A stretch of DNA of 64,000 bases, from assembly GCF_019192735.1 (NCBI RefSeq), contig NZ_JAHTKP010000026.1, forward strand, positions 44,814-108,813. The letters are read 5' to 3'. This document shows, one piece after another, positions 44,109 through 52,253 of the stretch (positions are counted from its first letter, which is position 1; each line of letters opens with the position of its first letter). Source of the stretch: Kitasatospora aureofaciens (lineage in GTDB: Bacteria > Actinomycetota > Actinomycetes > Streptomycetales > Streptomycetaceae). A model generated the notes under the pieces. It had not been told where the DNA came from. It ran no database searches and saw nothing but the letters and a program-made list of their open reading frames with translations. A program made the position numbers and the translations under genes.

Positions 44109-44127
44109 ATGCACGCAGTGCGTGCAT
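44109..44127. promoter_or_regulatory. TetR-type operator ATGCACGCA-G-TGCGTGCAT
   Basis: Perfect 9-bp arms around one central base lie 45 bp upstream of the TetR start and 69 bp upstream of the esterase start, so one site could control both divergent genes. Confidence 0.75.
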
Positions 44128-44171
44128 CAGCAAGTGCATAGGTTAAGCTGAGTCCGGACGAGAGGGGCGAG

Positions 44172-44825
44172 ATGACTGGCCGAAGGCGATGGTCGACCGA
44201 GGAGATCCTGGACACGGCGGCGGAACTGCTGCGCACGAGCGACGCCGAGTCGTTCAGCGTGCGCAAACTCGCCGCAGCGCTCGGGACCGACTCCTCCAGC
44301 CTCTACCGGCACTTCCGCAATAAGACCGAACTGCTGCGCGCGGTTGCCGACCGGATCCTGCTGGCCGCCATGGACGGCTACCGCCCCGAGGGCGACTGGA
44401 AGCAGCGCATCACCGCCCTGGCCCTGCGCCTGCGCGAGGCATTCGGCGAGCAACCCCAACTCGCCACGGTGTGGGGACGCTATGCGTCCGGCGGCACCGG
44501 ATCCCGTTTGGTCATGGAGGAGCTGCTGCAGGCCCTGCGCGCGTCCGGCCTGCCCGACGAGGAGGTCCCGGTGCGATACCACCGCATCGTGATCCTCCTC
44601 GCCGCGCTGATCGCCTCCGAGGCCGGGATCGGCACCATCACCCCCGAGGAGTACGAACAGGGCATGGAGCTGTTCCGCGTCGCGGTACTCGGCGCCGACC
44701 CCGAGCGCTTCCCCGCCCTGGCCCACTTCGCCCGCGACATCCGCCCCCTCGGAGCGGACCGCCGCGCCGCGTTCGAGGAGATCCTTGCCGCCCAACTCGC
44801 CCACATCGAGGCTCAGATCCCCTGA
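44172..44825 (+). CDS. TetR/AcrR family transcriptional regulator
   Basis: A 217-residue regulator. Residues 8-60 form the TetR helix-turn-helix, ending SSLYRHFRNKTELL, the family signature. The ligand-binding C-terminal domain is of the kind following PEGDWKQRI, similar to the TetR_C family. GGGGCGAG precedes the ATG. It probably represses itself and the divergent esterase through the palindrome at 44109-44127. Ligand unknown. Confidence 0.92.
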   Translation: MTGRRRWSTEEILDTAAELLRTSDAESFSVRKLAAALGTDSSSLYRHFRNKTELLRAVADRILLAAMDGYRPEGDWKQRITALALRLREAFGEQPQLATVWGRYASGGTGSRLVMEELLQALRASGLPDEEVPVRYHRIVILLAALIASEAGIGTITPEEYEQGMELFRVAVLGADPERFPALAHFARDIRPLGADRRAAFEEILAAQLAHIEAQIP

Positions 44826-45049
44826 CGTGGCGGATCGCCGGCGCGAAGCGGTCCGTCGTCGCCGGGCCGGACTCCGGTCGGCACACGGGGCGTCCGAAGT
44901 TGCGACCCGCCGCTACCCGTCCTCGCCGATGTCCGTCCCGCTCGTGGGGCGGTGCGTTCCCAGGCGAAACCGCCCCACGGCGCAATGGCAGCTGGTAGCT
45001 TGCGGGCGTCAGTCACCAGGCTGTGACTCGGCGGAATTGGGGGAACCGG

Positions 45050-45308
45050 ATGATCAGCACCCGCCGGCTTCGCGGCGTCGCCCCTGTGTGCGGCGCAGTT
45101 CGGCGCGAAGGCGTGTGAAGACGCCGCCGCCGGGTCGGGGAACAACGGTCTCGACGTCAAGGTGACCGAGTTGCGTCCCGGCAACGAGTACTGCGAGTTC
45201 ACGACCACTCCCAAGGCGGTCGCCCTGGTCAAGGTCGTCCCGGTCACCGCCAGTCCCGCCTCCGTCCAGTTCTCGGCGACCGCCTGGAACGCACCCGCCA
45301 CGTCGTAG
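45050..45308 (+). pseudogene. Frameshifted gene for a small secreted protein
   Basis: ATG 45050 is preceded by GGGGGAACC and begins like a signal peptide (MISTRRLRGVAPVCG), but this frame stops at 45116. A different frame carries a convincing continuation with two cysteines (KACEDAAAG, then NEYCEFTT) to the stop at 45306, and has no start codon of its own. Joined, the two would make a protein of about 85 residues. The shortened hydrophobic core also suggests a deletion. A sequencing error cannot be excluded. Confidence 0.5.
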
Positions 45309-45332
45309 CCGGACGTGGCCGGTGCGTTCGCC

Positions 45333-45497
45333 TTACCGCCGTACGCAGGCGCGGGGGGTGTGCGCCCAGGCGGGGGCGGCTTCGGCGAGCGCGGAGCAGA
45401 CGGCGTCGAGCTGCTCGGGCGTCGTGGCGGGGACGACGGGACCGACCTGCGTCCCGGTGCGGGGCGCGTAGCCCTGGACGGGCGGAAGCGTGGTCAC
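45333..45497 (-). pseudogene. N-terminal stub of an aldehyde dehydrogenase (ketoglutarate semialdehyde dehydrogenase position)
   Basis: GTG 45497 lies 10 nt after the udh stop. Fifty-four codons read as the typical start of an aldehyde dehydrogenase: YAPRTGTQVGPVVPATTPEQ, then LAEAAPAWAHTP, before a stop at 45333. The remaining 430 or so residues of such an enzyme are missing. In uronate oxidation loci the next enzyme is 2,5-dioxovalerate (alpha-ketoglutarate semialdehyde) dehydrogenase, so this is probably its remnant. The broken end lies 25 bp from the end of another decayed gene. Confidence 0.65.
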
Positions 45498-45507
45498 GAG
45501 GGGCCCA

Positions 45508-46311
45508 TCAGAGGTGGTCGGCGTCGAGGTCGGGGAACGTGAAGTGGCCGCCCAGATGGGCGAAGACGGGGTCGTCGGCGGGGGGCCGGCCGTGCGCGGC
45601 GAGGATCTTCTCGGCGTGGACCTCGGCATCGTCGGCGGGGGCGTAGCCGAGCGCACGGGCCTCGTCGAGGGAGACCCAGCCGCCGCGCGTGTTCGGGGAG
45701 ACGCCGTAGACGATCCGGTAGCCCGGGCGCTCCACGGCGAGGCAGGCCTCCAGCAGGCGGGCGCAGTCGTCCGGGGAGAGCCAGGTGGAGAGGGCGCGGG
45801 GGTTCGGCGGCTCGGCGAAGCAGGTCATGATGCGGATGCAGATGACGTCGAGGCCGTAGCGGTGGTGGTACAGCGCGCCGAGCGCCTCGCCGGCCGCCTT
45901 GGACACGCCGTAGTACGTGTCGGGCAGCGGCGGGGTGGCGGCGGTGAGCGGGTACTCGGCGGGCGTGCGGAAGCCCACGACGTGGTTGGAGGAGGCGAAG
46001 ACGACGCGCGGGACGCCGGCGCGGCGGGCGGCCTCGAACACGGTGTAGGTGCCGTGGATGTTGACGTCCAGGATCCGCTCCCAGGGCGCTTCGAGGGAGA
46101 TCCCGCCGAGGTGGATCACGGCGTCGACGCCCTCGCAGGCGTCGCGCATCGCGTCCGGGTCGGTGACCGAGGCCCGGACGGCCTCCTCGCTCTCACCGGG
46201 TTCGAGCGCGGCAACGTCGAGCAGCCGGAGGACGCGGCCGGGACGGGCGAGCCGGGGGCGGATCAGGGTTCCGACGGCGCCTGCCGCGCCGGTGACGAGG
46301 ATGCGGGGCAC
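45508..46311 (-). CDS. udh: Uronate dehydrogenase
   Basis: A 267-residue SDR-fold enzyme oxidising D-galacturonate or D-glucuronate to the aldarolactone with NAD. GTG 46311 has AGGGAG 5 nt upstream. GAAGAVG binds NAD; HLGGISLEAPWERIL and VVFASSNHVVGF are characteristic; the catalytic Tyr-x-x-x-Lys is YGVSK; CIRIMTCFAEP continues the family pattern. Length matches known Udh enzymes. It is divergent from kdgD and was followed by an aldehyde dehydrogenase that is now truncated. The 179-bp region shared with kdgD holds several GTTC/GAAC half-sites (about 46368-46405) that could bind a regulator. Confidence 0.88.
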   Translation of the reverse strand: MPRILVTGAAGAVGTLIRPRLARPGRVLRLLDVAALEPGESEEAVRASVTDPDAMRDACEGVDAVIHLGGISLEAPWERILDVNIHGTYTVFEAARRAGVPRVVFASSNHVVGFRTPAEYPLTAATPPLPDTYYGVSKAAGEALGALYHHRYGLDVICIRIMTCFAEPPNPRALSTWLSPDDCARLLEACLAVERPGYRIVYGVSPNTRGGWVSLDEARALGYAPADDAEVHAEKILAAHGRPPADDPVFAHLGGHFTFPDLDADHL

Positions 46312-46490
46312 GGTGACTCCCTGGGTCCGGGGGTGGATGCCACCTCATGGTCACAGAGGATCCGGGGAGTTCACAACAATGACTGGTGTTCATATACGCG
46401 AACGCCAATCCCTTGACCGCGCCCCGAGCACACTCCTACGCTCCTCGGAGTTCCCACCGCTGGACCTCCTCCACGAAGGGATCCTCTCCC

Positions 46491-47411
46491 GTGCCCGCAC
46501 GCACCCCGCCCACGTTCGACGGCCTCCTCTTCTTCCCGGTCACCGCCTTCACCCCCGACGGCGCCTTCGACCCCGGCGCCTACCGCGCCCACCTCGACGC
46601 CCGCCTCGCCGCCGGCCCCGCCGCCGTCTTCGCCGCCTGCGGCACCGGCGAGTTCCCCGCCCTCGCCCCCGCCGAGTACGAACGCTGCGTCAGCGTCGCC
46701 GTCGACGCCGCCGGCGGGCGCATCCCCGTCGTCTCCGGCACCGGCTACGGCACCGCACTCGCCCGCGAATACGCCCGCGCCGCCGAACACGCGGGCGCCG
46801 ACGCCCTGTTGGTCCTTCCCCCGTACGGCGCCGAGGGCGGGCAGGAGGGCCTGATCCGCCACATCACCGCCCTGGCCACCGCCACCCCGCTCGACCTGAT
46901 CCTCTACCAGCGCGACCGGACGGTCTTCGCCCCGGACACCGTCGTGCGCCTCGCCGAACTCCCCAACGTCATCGGCTTCAAGGACGGCCGCGGCGACCTC
47001 GACCTGATGCTCCGCACCGTCCACGCCGTCCGCGCCGCCGGCCACGCGGACTTCCTGTTCTTCAACGGTATGCCGACCGCCGAAACCACCCAACTCGCCT
47101 ACCGCGCCATCGGCGTGCCGCTCTACTCCTCCGCCCTCTTCTGCTTCGCCCCCGACCTCGCCCTCGCCTTCCACCGCGCCTTCGCGAAGGACGACCGGGC
47201 GGTGCTGACGACACTGATCGACGTCTTCCTGCGCCCCTACGTCGAACTGCGCAGCCTGCGCCCCGGCTACGCCGTATCCCTGGTCAAGGCCGCCACCCGG
47301 GCAGCGGGACACCCGGTAGGCCCCGTCCGGGCCCCGCTGACGGAACCCGAGCCGGAACACGTGCGGGCGCTGCTCGGGCTGCTTGAGCGGACGCGCGAGG
47401 CCCTGGCATGA
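46491..47411 (+). CDS. kdgD: 5-dehydro-4-deoxyglucarate dehydratase
   Basis: A 306-residue class I aldolase-fold enzyme of the DHDPS family that converts 5-dehydro-4-deoxy-D-glucarate to alpha-ketoglutarate semialdehyde, releasing CO2 and water. The Schiff-base lysine is Lys164 in VIGFKDGRGDL and the Tyr of LILYQRD is Tyr139; FAACGTGEFPAL and NGMPTAE complete the family pattern. GTG 46491 precedes the conserved FDGLLFFPVTAF start. It is divergent from udh and overlaps the next gene by ATGA. Intermediate steps (lactonase, glucarate dehydratase) are not in the window. Confidence 0.93.
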   Translation: MPARTPPTFDGLLFFPVTAFTPDGAFDPGAYRAHLDARLAAGPAAVFAACGTGEFPALAPAEYERCVSVAVDAAGGRIPVVSGTGYGTALAREYARAAEHAGADALLVLPPYGAEGGQEGLIRHITALATATPLDLILYQRDRTVFAPDTVVRLAELPNVIGFKDGRGDLDLMLRTVHAVRAAGHADFLFFNGMPTAETTQLAYRAIGVPLYSSALFCFAPDLALAFHRAFAKDDRAVLTTLIDVFLRPYVELRSLRPGYAVSLVKAATRAAGHPVGPVRAPLTEPEPEHVRALLGLLERTREALA

Positions 47412-48577
47412 GCGGCGAGGCCCTGGTGGAACTCGGCGCGTACCTGTACCCCTGGGACGCCGACGGCGACCCAGCCTGCGCCCCGCGTCTCACCGGCCTC
47501 GGCATCCGCCGTGCCGCCGTCGCCGCCGCGTACCACAGCGTGCGCGCGCTGACCCCGCGCCACCCGCGCCACAAGGTCGTCACCGCCGAGCACGCCGCCG
47601 TCTACTACCGGCCCGACCAGGACCGCTGGTCCGGCGCCGGGCGGCTGCGGCCCGTGGAGGCGCCGTGGTCGCCGCACTCCTTCGGGCCGGCCACGGAGTC
47701 ACTGGCCGAGGCCGGGGTGGAGGTGTACGCCTGGACGGTCCTCGCGCACGGGCAGCGCCTCGGCGTACGCCACCCCGAGGCGGCCGTGCTCAACGCCTAC
47801 GGCGACCGGTACCCATGGGCGCTGTGCATCTCCTCCCCCGCCGTGCGGCTCTACTGCGCCACGCTGGCCGCCGAGGTCGCCGCCCAACCTTGCCTATCCG
47901 GCATGGAGTTGGAGTCCTGCGGCTGGTACGGCTTCGACCACCTGCACGCGCACGACAAGGTCGCGGGGGTGGCCCTGCCGCCGTCGGCGCGGCTGCTGTT
48001 CTCGCTCTGCTTCTGCCCGCACTGCCGGGACGGCTACCGGGCGGAGGGCGCCGAACCGTGGGCCCTGCGCGCGAAGGTGCGGGACGCACTCGACCCGGTC
48101 TTCGCCGGCACCGCCCAGGACGCCGCGCTCGACCCCGAGTCGGCCGCGGCCGTGGCCCGGGTGCGGGTGCGCGCGGCGGCCGAGCTGCGGCGGTCCGTCC
48201 TCGCGGCCGTGGCGGCGGAGCGCCCGGACCTGCCCGTCCTCCTGCACGCCCAGCCGGACCCACTCGGCTTCGGCCCCTCCCCGGGCCTGGCCCCGGAGGA
48301 CGCACACGCCGCTGCACCCGTCCTCCTCGCCCCCACCCGCTCGCGGGCCGCCCTCGAAGCCGTCCGCGCCTACGCCGCCCCCGGTCGACGCGTCGCGGCC
48401 ACCGTTGGCGCCGTCGCGGGACTCGGCGGCGACCCCGCCGACCTGTCCGCCTGGTGCACCGACCTGGCCGGGACCGGCGCGACCGAACTGCGCTTCTACC
48501 ACCTCGGCCTGGCCTCCCACCAGGACCTCACCGCCGTCCGCGCCGCCGTCGAGAAGGTAGGCACGGGCCCGTCGTAA
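47408..48577 (+). CDS. Uncharacterised TIM-barrel glycosidase-like protein coupled to kdgD
   Basis: A 389-residue protein beginning in the ATGA overlap with kdgD. It starts LVELGAYLYPWDADGD and has repeated beta-alpha character with strands such as VEVYAWTVLAHG and GMELESCGWYGFDH. A cysteine cluster, CFCPHCRDGY, resembles the short motif in putative glycosidase-like TIM barrels. No signal peptide is present, so it acts in the cytoplasm, perhaps on oligouronides or related sugars. The coupling with kdgD implies a role in the same pathway, but no activity can be assigned. Confidence 0.75.
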   Translation: MSGEALVELGAYLYPWDADGDPACAPRLTGLGIRRAAVAAAYHSVRALTPRHPRHKVVTAEHAAVYYRPDQDRWSGAGRLRPVEAPWSPHSFGPATESLAEAGVEVYAWTVLAHGQRLGVRHPEAAVLNAYGDRYPWALCISSPAVRLYCATLAAEVAAQPCLSGMELESCGWYGFDHLHAHDKVAGVALPPSARLLFSLCFCPHCRDGYRAEGAEPWALRAKVRDALDPVFAGTAQDAALDPESAAAVARVRVRAAAELRRSVLAAVAAERPDLPVLLHAQPDPLGFGPSPGLAPEDAHAAAPVLLAPTRSRAALEAVRAYAAPGRRVAATVGAVAGLGGDPADLSAWCTDLAGTGATELRFYHLGLASHQDLTAVRAAVEKVGTGPS

Positions 48578-48623
48578 CACCCGCCACAACGCTCGTAATT
48601 CGGCGACCGCGCGTGGAAGACCA

Positions 48624-48716
48624 TCATCGTCCGGGGACGATCACCGGCAGGAACGACCGCAGCTGCTCCCACTCGGCATCCGACAGGTCCCATGGAGTCA
48701 AGTCAGTGGTGTTCAC
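48624..48716 (-). mobile_element. Remnant of an IS5-family transposase, N-terminal fragment
   Basis: GTG 48716 overlaps the stop of the DUF6461-like gene. Thirty codons including DLSDAEWEQLRSFLPV match the N-terminal DUF4096 segment of IS5-family transposases, then stop at 48624. No further transposase sequence and no terminal inverted repeats were recognised nearby. Confidence 0.6.
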
Positions 48717-49546
48717 ATCGTCCAGGGCATGCGAACGTTGTCGTACTTCAGGTTCGGCTCCTCCCGCACCGCCTCGGCCGGCACGGGCGCACTGATCTCT
48801 CCCGGGCATCCTCGCGGCGGGTAGCCGGGAACGTTGCGGACGTTGTAATAGACGCAGACCAACCGGTACTCACCCGGCGCCCAGGAGCCGCCACCGTGCA
48901 CCAGCATCCTCGCGCCACAGGCAGGGCACGGGGCCTGCGGGTGCACCAGCACCCGGGGCTCGGTGAAGGCGTGCGGCAGACGCCGGTCGGCGATCGCTTG
49001 CCGTGGCAGGGTCAGCCCGTAGTACTCACCGACGACCCGATACACGTCTGCCATCGTCACATCGGACTCGTCGCACCTGTGGACACGGTCGCCGGCGTCG
49101 ACGAATCCGCCTTCGGCGACCAAGCGGCGGGTGAGCGGGTGATCCGTGTCGTTGGTCGTGTACTCCGACATACTCCAATCGTGTTCCCCGTCTACGCAGA
49201 CGCCGATCATCGGCGGGTCCATGGCGCTGTCAACGACGTGCACGAACGTGCGCCGTCCGGCGAGGCTCCTGCCCGACGCGTACCGGTCGGCACGGCTTGG
49301 GGCCGTCGGGGGCTCGATCGCGAATGCCCAGGCGTTACCGGTGTCCCCCACCATCGCGTATTCGGGCAGGCGCCACGGAGCGGGCGAGAGCTCCAGCATC
49401 TCGCGGGCGGTGTCCGCGTCCATGAGGGTGCCCGGCTTCGCACCCAGGTGGACGGCCAGCTCCTCATGGCCCATGTCCTTCACCATCGTGAGGGAGAAGC
49501 CCTCACCGCCCAGTTCGGCGTCTATCCAGTCGATCCCGTCATTCAT
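48713..49546 (-). CDS. DUF6461-like protein with C-terminal cysteine-rich part
   Basis: A 277-residue protein from ATG 49546. The start WIDAELGGEGFSLTMVKDM and the later VGDTGNAWAFAIE strand are typical of the streptomycete DUF6461 family of unknown function. A second part (about residue 190 on) holds CPACGARMLVHGG and a later RGCPGE, which may form a zinc ribbon. The reading frame is open upstream into a broken Nudix gene, so translation might instead start further up. Ribosome-binding site at ATG 49546 is poor. Function unknown. Confidence 0.65.
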   Translation of the reverse strand: MNDGIDWIDAELGGEGFSLTMVKDMGHEELAVHLGAKPGTLMDADTAREMLELSPAPWRLPEYAMVGDTGNAWAFAIEPPTAPSRADRYASGRSLAGRRTFVHVVDSAMDPPMIGVCVDGEHDWSMSEYTTNDTDHPLTRRLVAEGGFVDAGDRVHRCDESDVTMADVYRVVGEYYGLTLPRQAIADRRLPHAFTEPRVLVHPQAPCPACGARMLVHGGGSWAPGEYRLVCVYYNVRNVPGYPPRGCPGEISAPVPAEAVREEPNLKYDNVRMPWTM

Positions 49547-50112
49547 GATCGGGAACCTATCGGACGGGTACGACAGAAGCTCGACCCGCGGTGTCGCACA
49601 TGCGGTCTCTCCTCGGACCGGAACCGGGACGCCGCGCAGGAGCAGCGGCAGACCGGCTCCGTGCTCCCAGGCGTCCCATGCGTCGTGGACCCGGCGGCTC
49701 TGGTCACCCTGCATCACGTCGTCGAGCGAGGAGCGGGGCACCCAGTGCAGGGCCCGGATGTTCTCCGGCGGCGGGTACTGGCGCACGGCGTTGGCCTGGC
49801 GAGGGGACACGACGCCGCCCGCATAGACGAAGTTGAGCCCCTCCGGGTACTGCTGCCGGGCCACGTAGTCGACCGTGAGGATCGTCCGCAGCCGCAGGAC
49901 GAGCCCGGTCTCCGACTCCAGGTGGCGGCGCGCGGCCAGGTGGGGCAGCTCGTCCGCCTCGGCGCTGCCGCCTGGCAAGGTGTAGCCCTCGCGGTAGACC
50001 GGTCGACGAGGAGGACGCAGAGTTCGCCTCCCAGGTCGAAGTTCTCGTGGAGAACGAACGCTTGCTGGCCCAATCGTCGGCAGGGCGGCTTCCGCATGAG
50101 GTGGTCGTTCAA
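49547..50112 (-). pseudogene. Frameshifted Nudix hydrolase gene
   Basis: TTG 50112 has AGGAG 5 nt upstream and starts a typical Nudix N-terminus (GQQAFVLHENFD, LCVLLVD). Around 49998-50005 coding jumps to another frame that carries the Nudix box (YTLPGGSAEADELPHLAARR and onward to ETGLVL). One missing base at GACCGG would explain it. The REUxEE core reads RHLESE, so it was already weak. The shifted frame runs without a stop into the DUF6461-like gene. A sequencing error is possible. Confidence 0.6.
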
Positions 50113-50243
50113 CTCGACTCCTGAGATGAGGACTTGATTGGTCGAGGCTCTCCGCCGGAGGGCGGAGGCGTGTTCCACGGCAGCAAATCCGGCGGCGGCC
50201 AGGCAACTTACGTGGAGCCCGGCGAGCAGGAGACCGCCCGAGT

Positions 50244-50507
50244 TCACGTCGGCTCGTCATTGAGCAGGCGCCGGCGCGAGCGCGCGCCGGCGCCGGGCGC
50301 GATCTGCCGGGGGTCGAGCACGCTGACCTGGTCGGCCCGCGTCGTCCACTCCACACCGCCGCCGACCGGACGGAGGTACATGAGGCCGGCGCACTGCTCC
50401 ATGAAGACGCCCTCGCGCGGTCGACCGTCGTCGAGGTGGCCGCGATCGATCACCACCTCGTGGAGGAGGGGGACTTCGGACAGCACGGATCTCTGGTCTT
50501 CGAACAT
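50244..50507 (-). CDS. Small conserved-looking hypothetical protein
   Basis: An 87-residue protein from ATG 50507 with GGAG 6 nt upstream. The first 65 residues (SVLSEVPLLHEVVIDRGHLD onward) have a balanced, folded-protein composition, and the tail is arginine-rich. It is divergent from the XRE-DUF397 gene, 137 bp away, a neighbourhood where streptomycetes often keep small accessory genes. I do not recognise a family. Confidence 0.6.
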   Translation of the reverse strand: MFEDQRSVLSEVPLLHEVVIDRGHLDDGRPREGVFMEQCAGLMYLRPVGGGVEWTTRADQVSVLDPRQIAPGAGARSRRRLLNDEPT

Positions 50508-50592
50508 GGGGGTCTCCGCAGTCGCACAGCGCTATTGGCGCATCACCTTGTGTAGCCATGGTGACGTGGTCGGCCCTACGATCGGAAGGGTT

Positions 50593-50619
50593 TTCCACTT
50601 GACAGTTTCCGCAGTGGAA
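50593..50619. promoter_or_regulatory. Inverted repeat TTCCACT-N13-AGTGGAA overlapping promoter of XRE gene
   Basis: Seven-bp arms flank a TTGACA hexamer (50599-50604). CAGTGGA recurs at 50612 and 50629, 17 bp apart. The site lies 26-52 bp upstream of the XRE start and could be its autoregulatory operator. Confidence 0.45.
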
Positions 50620-50644
50620 TGGCGAACTCAGTGGAGGTGTGGCC

Positions 50645-51679
50645 ATGCCTGAGACAGTGCTTGATCCATCAGCTTCCCCACTCAAGGCCTTCGGTGCCCA
50701 AGTACGCAGGTTGCGCAAGGCTGCTGGCCTCACGCAGATCGACCTCGGGAAGATCACGGGCCTGAGCGACAGTCAGATCTCCAACCTCGAAAGAGGTACT
50801 CGAAATCCCACACTTGACTGGGTACGTGCAACCGACATCGCTCTAGGCACCGGTGACACCCTTGAACTGACGTACTGGAGCCTCCAGGGATCAGCCCTTC
50901 TGCCGGGGTACCAGGAGTACGTGGCCAAGGAACGGGACGCCCGTGTCATCCGCCTCTTCGAACTGGGCATCGTGCCTGGACTGCTGCAGACTCCCGCGTA
51001 CGCAAAAGCGCTGGAAGATGCTTCCGTCGCACGCGGCAGCGTTACCGCCGAGCAGGGCGCCGAACGACTCAGGCTCCTACTCGACAGGCAGGCGAAGGTC
51101 GACCGTCAACCGGAGCCTCTCATCCATGTGATCCTGGACGAGAGCTGCCTCTACACTCAGGTGGGCGGCACGGATGTCCTGTCCGGTCAGCTCGATCGCA
51201 TAGAGGAGCTGGCTTCCCGCCCCAACTACGTGGTCCAGGTCGCGCCATTCAGCATGGGCGCCCTCCGCCCGTTCATGCGGTCCGTCTCACTCCTGGAACT
51301 CAGCGACGGTTCTCTGCTCGGGTACACCGAGACGCATCACCGCGGCTACTTGGAGAACGACCGGCCAACCGCGAGTGCTTGGGCAAGGGAATACGATTTG
51401 TTCCAGGTTGAATCGCTGTCACAGGCGGCGTCGCTCATGACCATCAGCAAGGCACGAAGGGGACTGTTCAACATGAAGGTTGACCTCACCGGCGCCCCAT
51501 GGCGCAAGAGCAGCTACAGCGGGAACGGGGGCCAGTGCATCGAGGTAGCCAACGGATACACCGGTGTCACGCCTGTCCGTGACTCCAAGGACCCCCTGGG
51601 CCCTGCCCTGATCTTCCCCGTGGAAGCCTGGCGGTCCTTCGTCGCCGGCGTCCAGGCCGGCGAGTTCGGCGAGGTCTGA
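50645..51679 (+). CDS. XRE regulator with DUF5753 fused to DUF397
   Basis: A 344-residue protein from ATG 50645 (GGAGG 7 nt upstream; the GTG six bases earlier is too close to it). Residues 15-70 are an XRE helix-turn-helix (LTQIDLGKITGLSDSQISNL). Residues 90-270 are DUF5753, with ARVIRLFELGIVPGLLQTP. Residues 277-340 are a complete DUF397 domain (WRKSSYSGNGGQCIEVA, VRDSKDP, FVAGVQAGEF). These are usually two adjacent genes, described as Scr1/Scr2-like pairs with toxin-antitoxin behaviour. Here no stop separates them. Met277 is preceded by AAGGGGA, so a separate DUF397 product could also be made. Strong terminator follows. Confidence 0.9.
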   Translation: MPETVLDPSASPLKAFGAQVRRLRKAAGLTQIDLGKITGLSDSQISNLERGTRNPTLDWVRATDIALGTGDTLELTYWSLQGSALLPGYQEYVAKERDARVIRLFELGIVPGLLQTPAYAKALEDASVARGSVTAEQGAERLRLLLDRQAKVDRQPEPLIHVILDESCLYTQVGGTDVLSGQLDRIEELASRPNYVVQVAPFSMGALRPFMRSVSLLELSDGSLLGYTETHHRGYLENDRPTASAWAREYDLFQVESLSQAASLMTISKARRGLFNMKVDLTGAPWRKSSYSGNGGQCIEVANGYTGVTPVRDSKDPLGPALIFPVEAWRSFVAGVQAGEFGEV

Positions 51680-51700
51680 ACCGGCCCCGATATCAAGACA

Positions 51701-51728
51701 CGCTCGGCCGGGGTTTCCCGGCCGAGCG
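51701..51728 (+). terminator. Terminator after XRE-DUF397 gene
   Basis: A perfect 12-bp stem (CGCTCGGCCGGG and complement) with loop GTTT starts 21 bp after the stop. Confidence 0.75.
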
Positions 51729-51800
51729 GCTCGCAACTCGGTGGCCACCGACCTCCCAACACCGCTACCGTCCGGGGAAGATCACGGAGGGCGTGCGCCG

Positions 51801-52193
51801 ATGCGGCCGCTACTGCTACTCGACGTCGACGGGCCGCTCAACCCCGCCGCCCGCAAGCCGCACCGGCGGCCCGCCGGCTACGAGACGTACCGCCTGCTCA
51901 CCCCTCGCTGGGGAGCGGCCGAGCGGCGGCGGCTCACCGGGTGGGGGCTGGCGAACAAGTCCCCGAAGCCCCTGCAGGTCTGGCTCAACCCCGACCACGG
52001 CCCGGAGTTGACCGCGCTCCCCTTCGATCTCGTCTGGGCCACGACCTGGAAGAACGCACCATGCTTGCACCTTGTTCCCGACCTGCGGAAAGAGGCTGAG
52101 ATACAAGGGGCTACGACCGTGCCGCGGCCCCTATCTACCTCGGACTCGCAGCGGGCTCTCAGGGCATTACCTTCCGCCCCACGTAGGTCATGA
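51801..52193 (+). CDS. Truncated HAD-like protein
   Basis: A 130-residue protein from ATG 51801 (GGAGG 10 nt upstream). LLLLDVDGPLNPA holds the HAD motif I Asp-x-Asp, and LPFDLVWATTWKNA matches the motif II region of a small streptomycete HAD-like family. The family normally continues for about 70 more residues; here the tail after WKNA is unrelated, serine/arginine-rich, and contains a TTA codon. The catalytic C-terminal motifs are missing, so it is probably inactive, cut by a frameshift or rearrangement. Confidence 0.6.
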   Translation: MRPLLLLDVDGPLNPAARKPHRRPAGYETYRLLTPRWGAAERRRLTGWGLANKSPKPLQVWLNPDHGPELTALPFDLVWATTWKNAPCLHLVPDLRKEAEIQGATTVPRPLSTSDSQRALRALPSAPRRS

Positions 52194-52253
52194 ACTTGGT
52201 GCGAACTCCGATGCATCGGGACGGGGGCCTCAGATCGGCTGTAGACACCGGCA

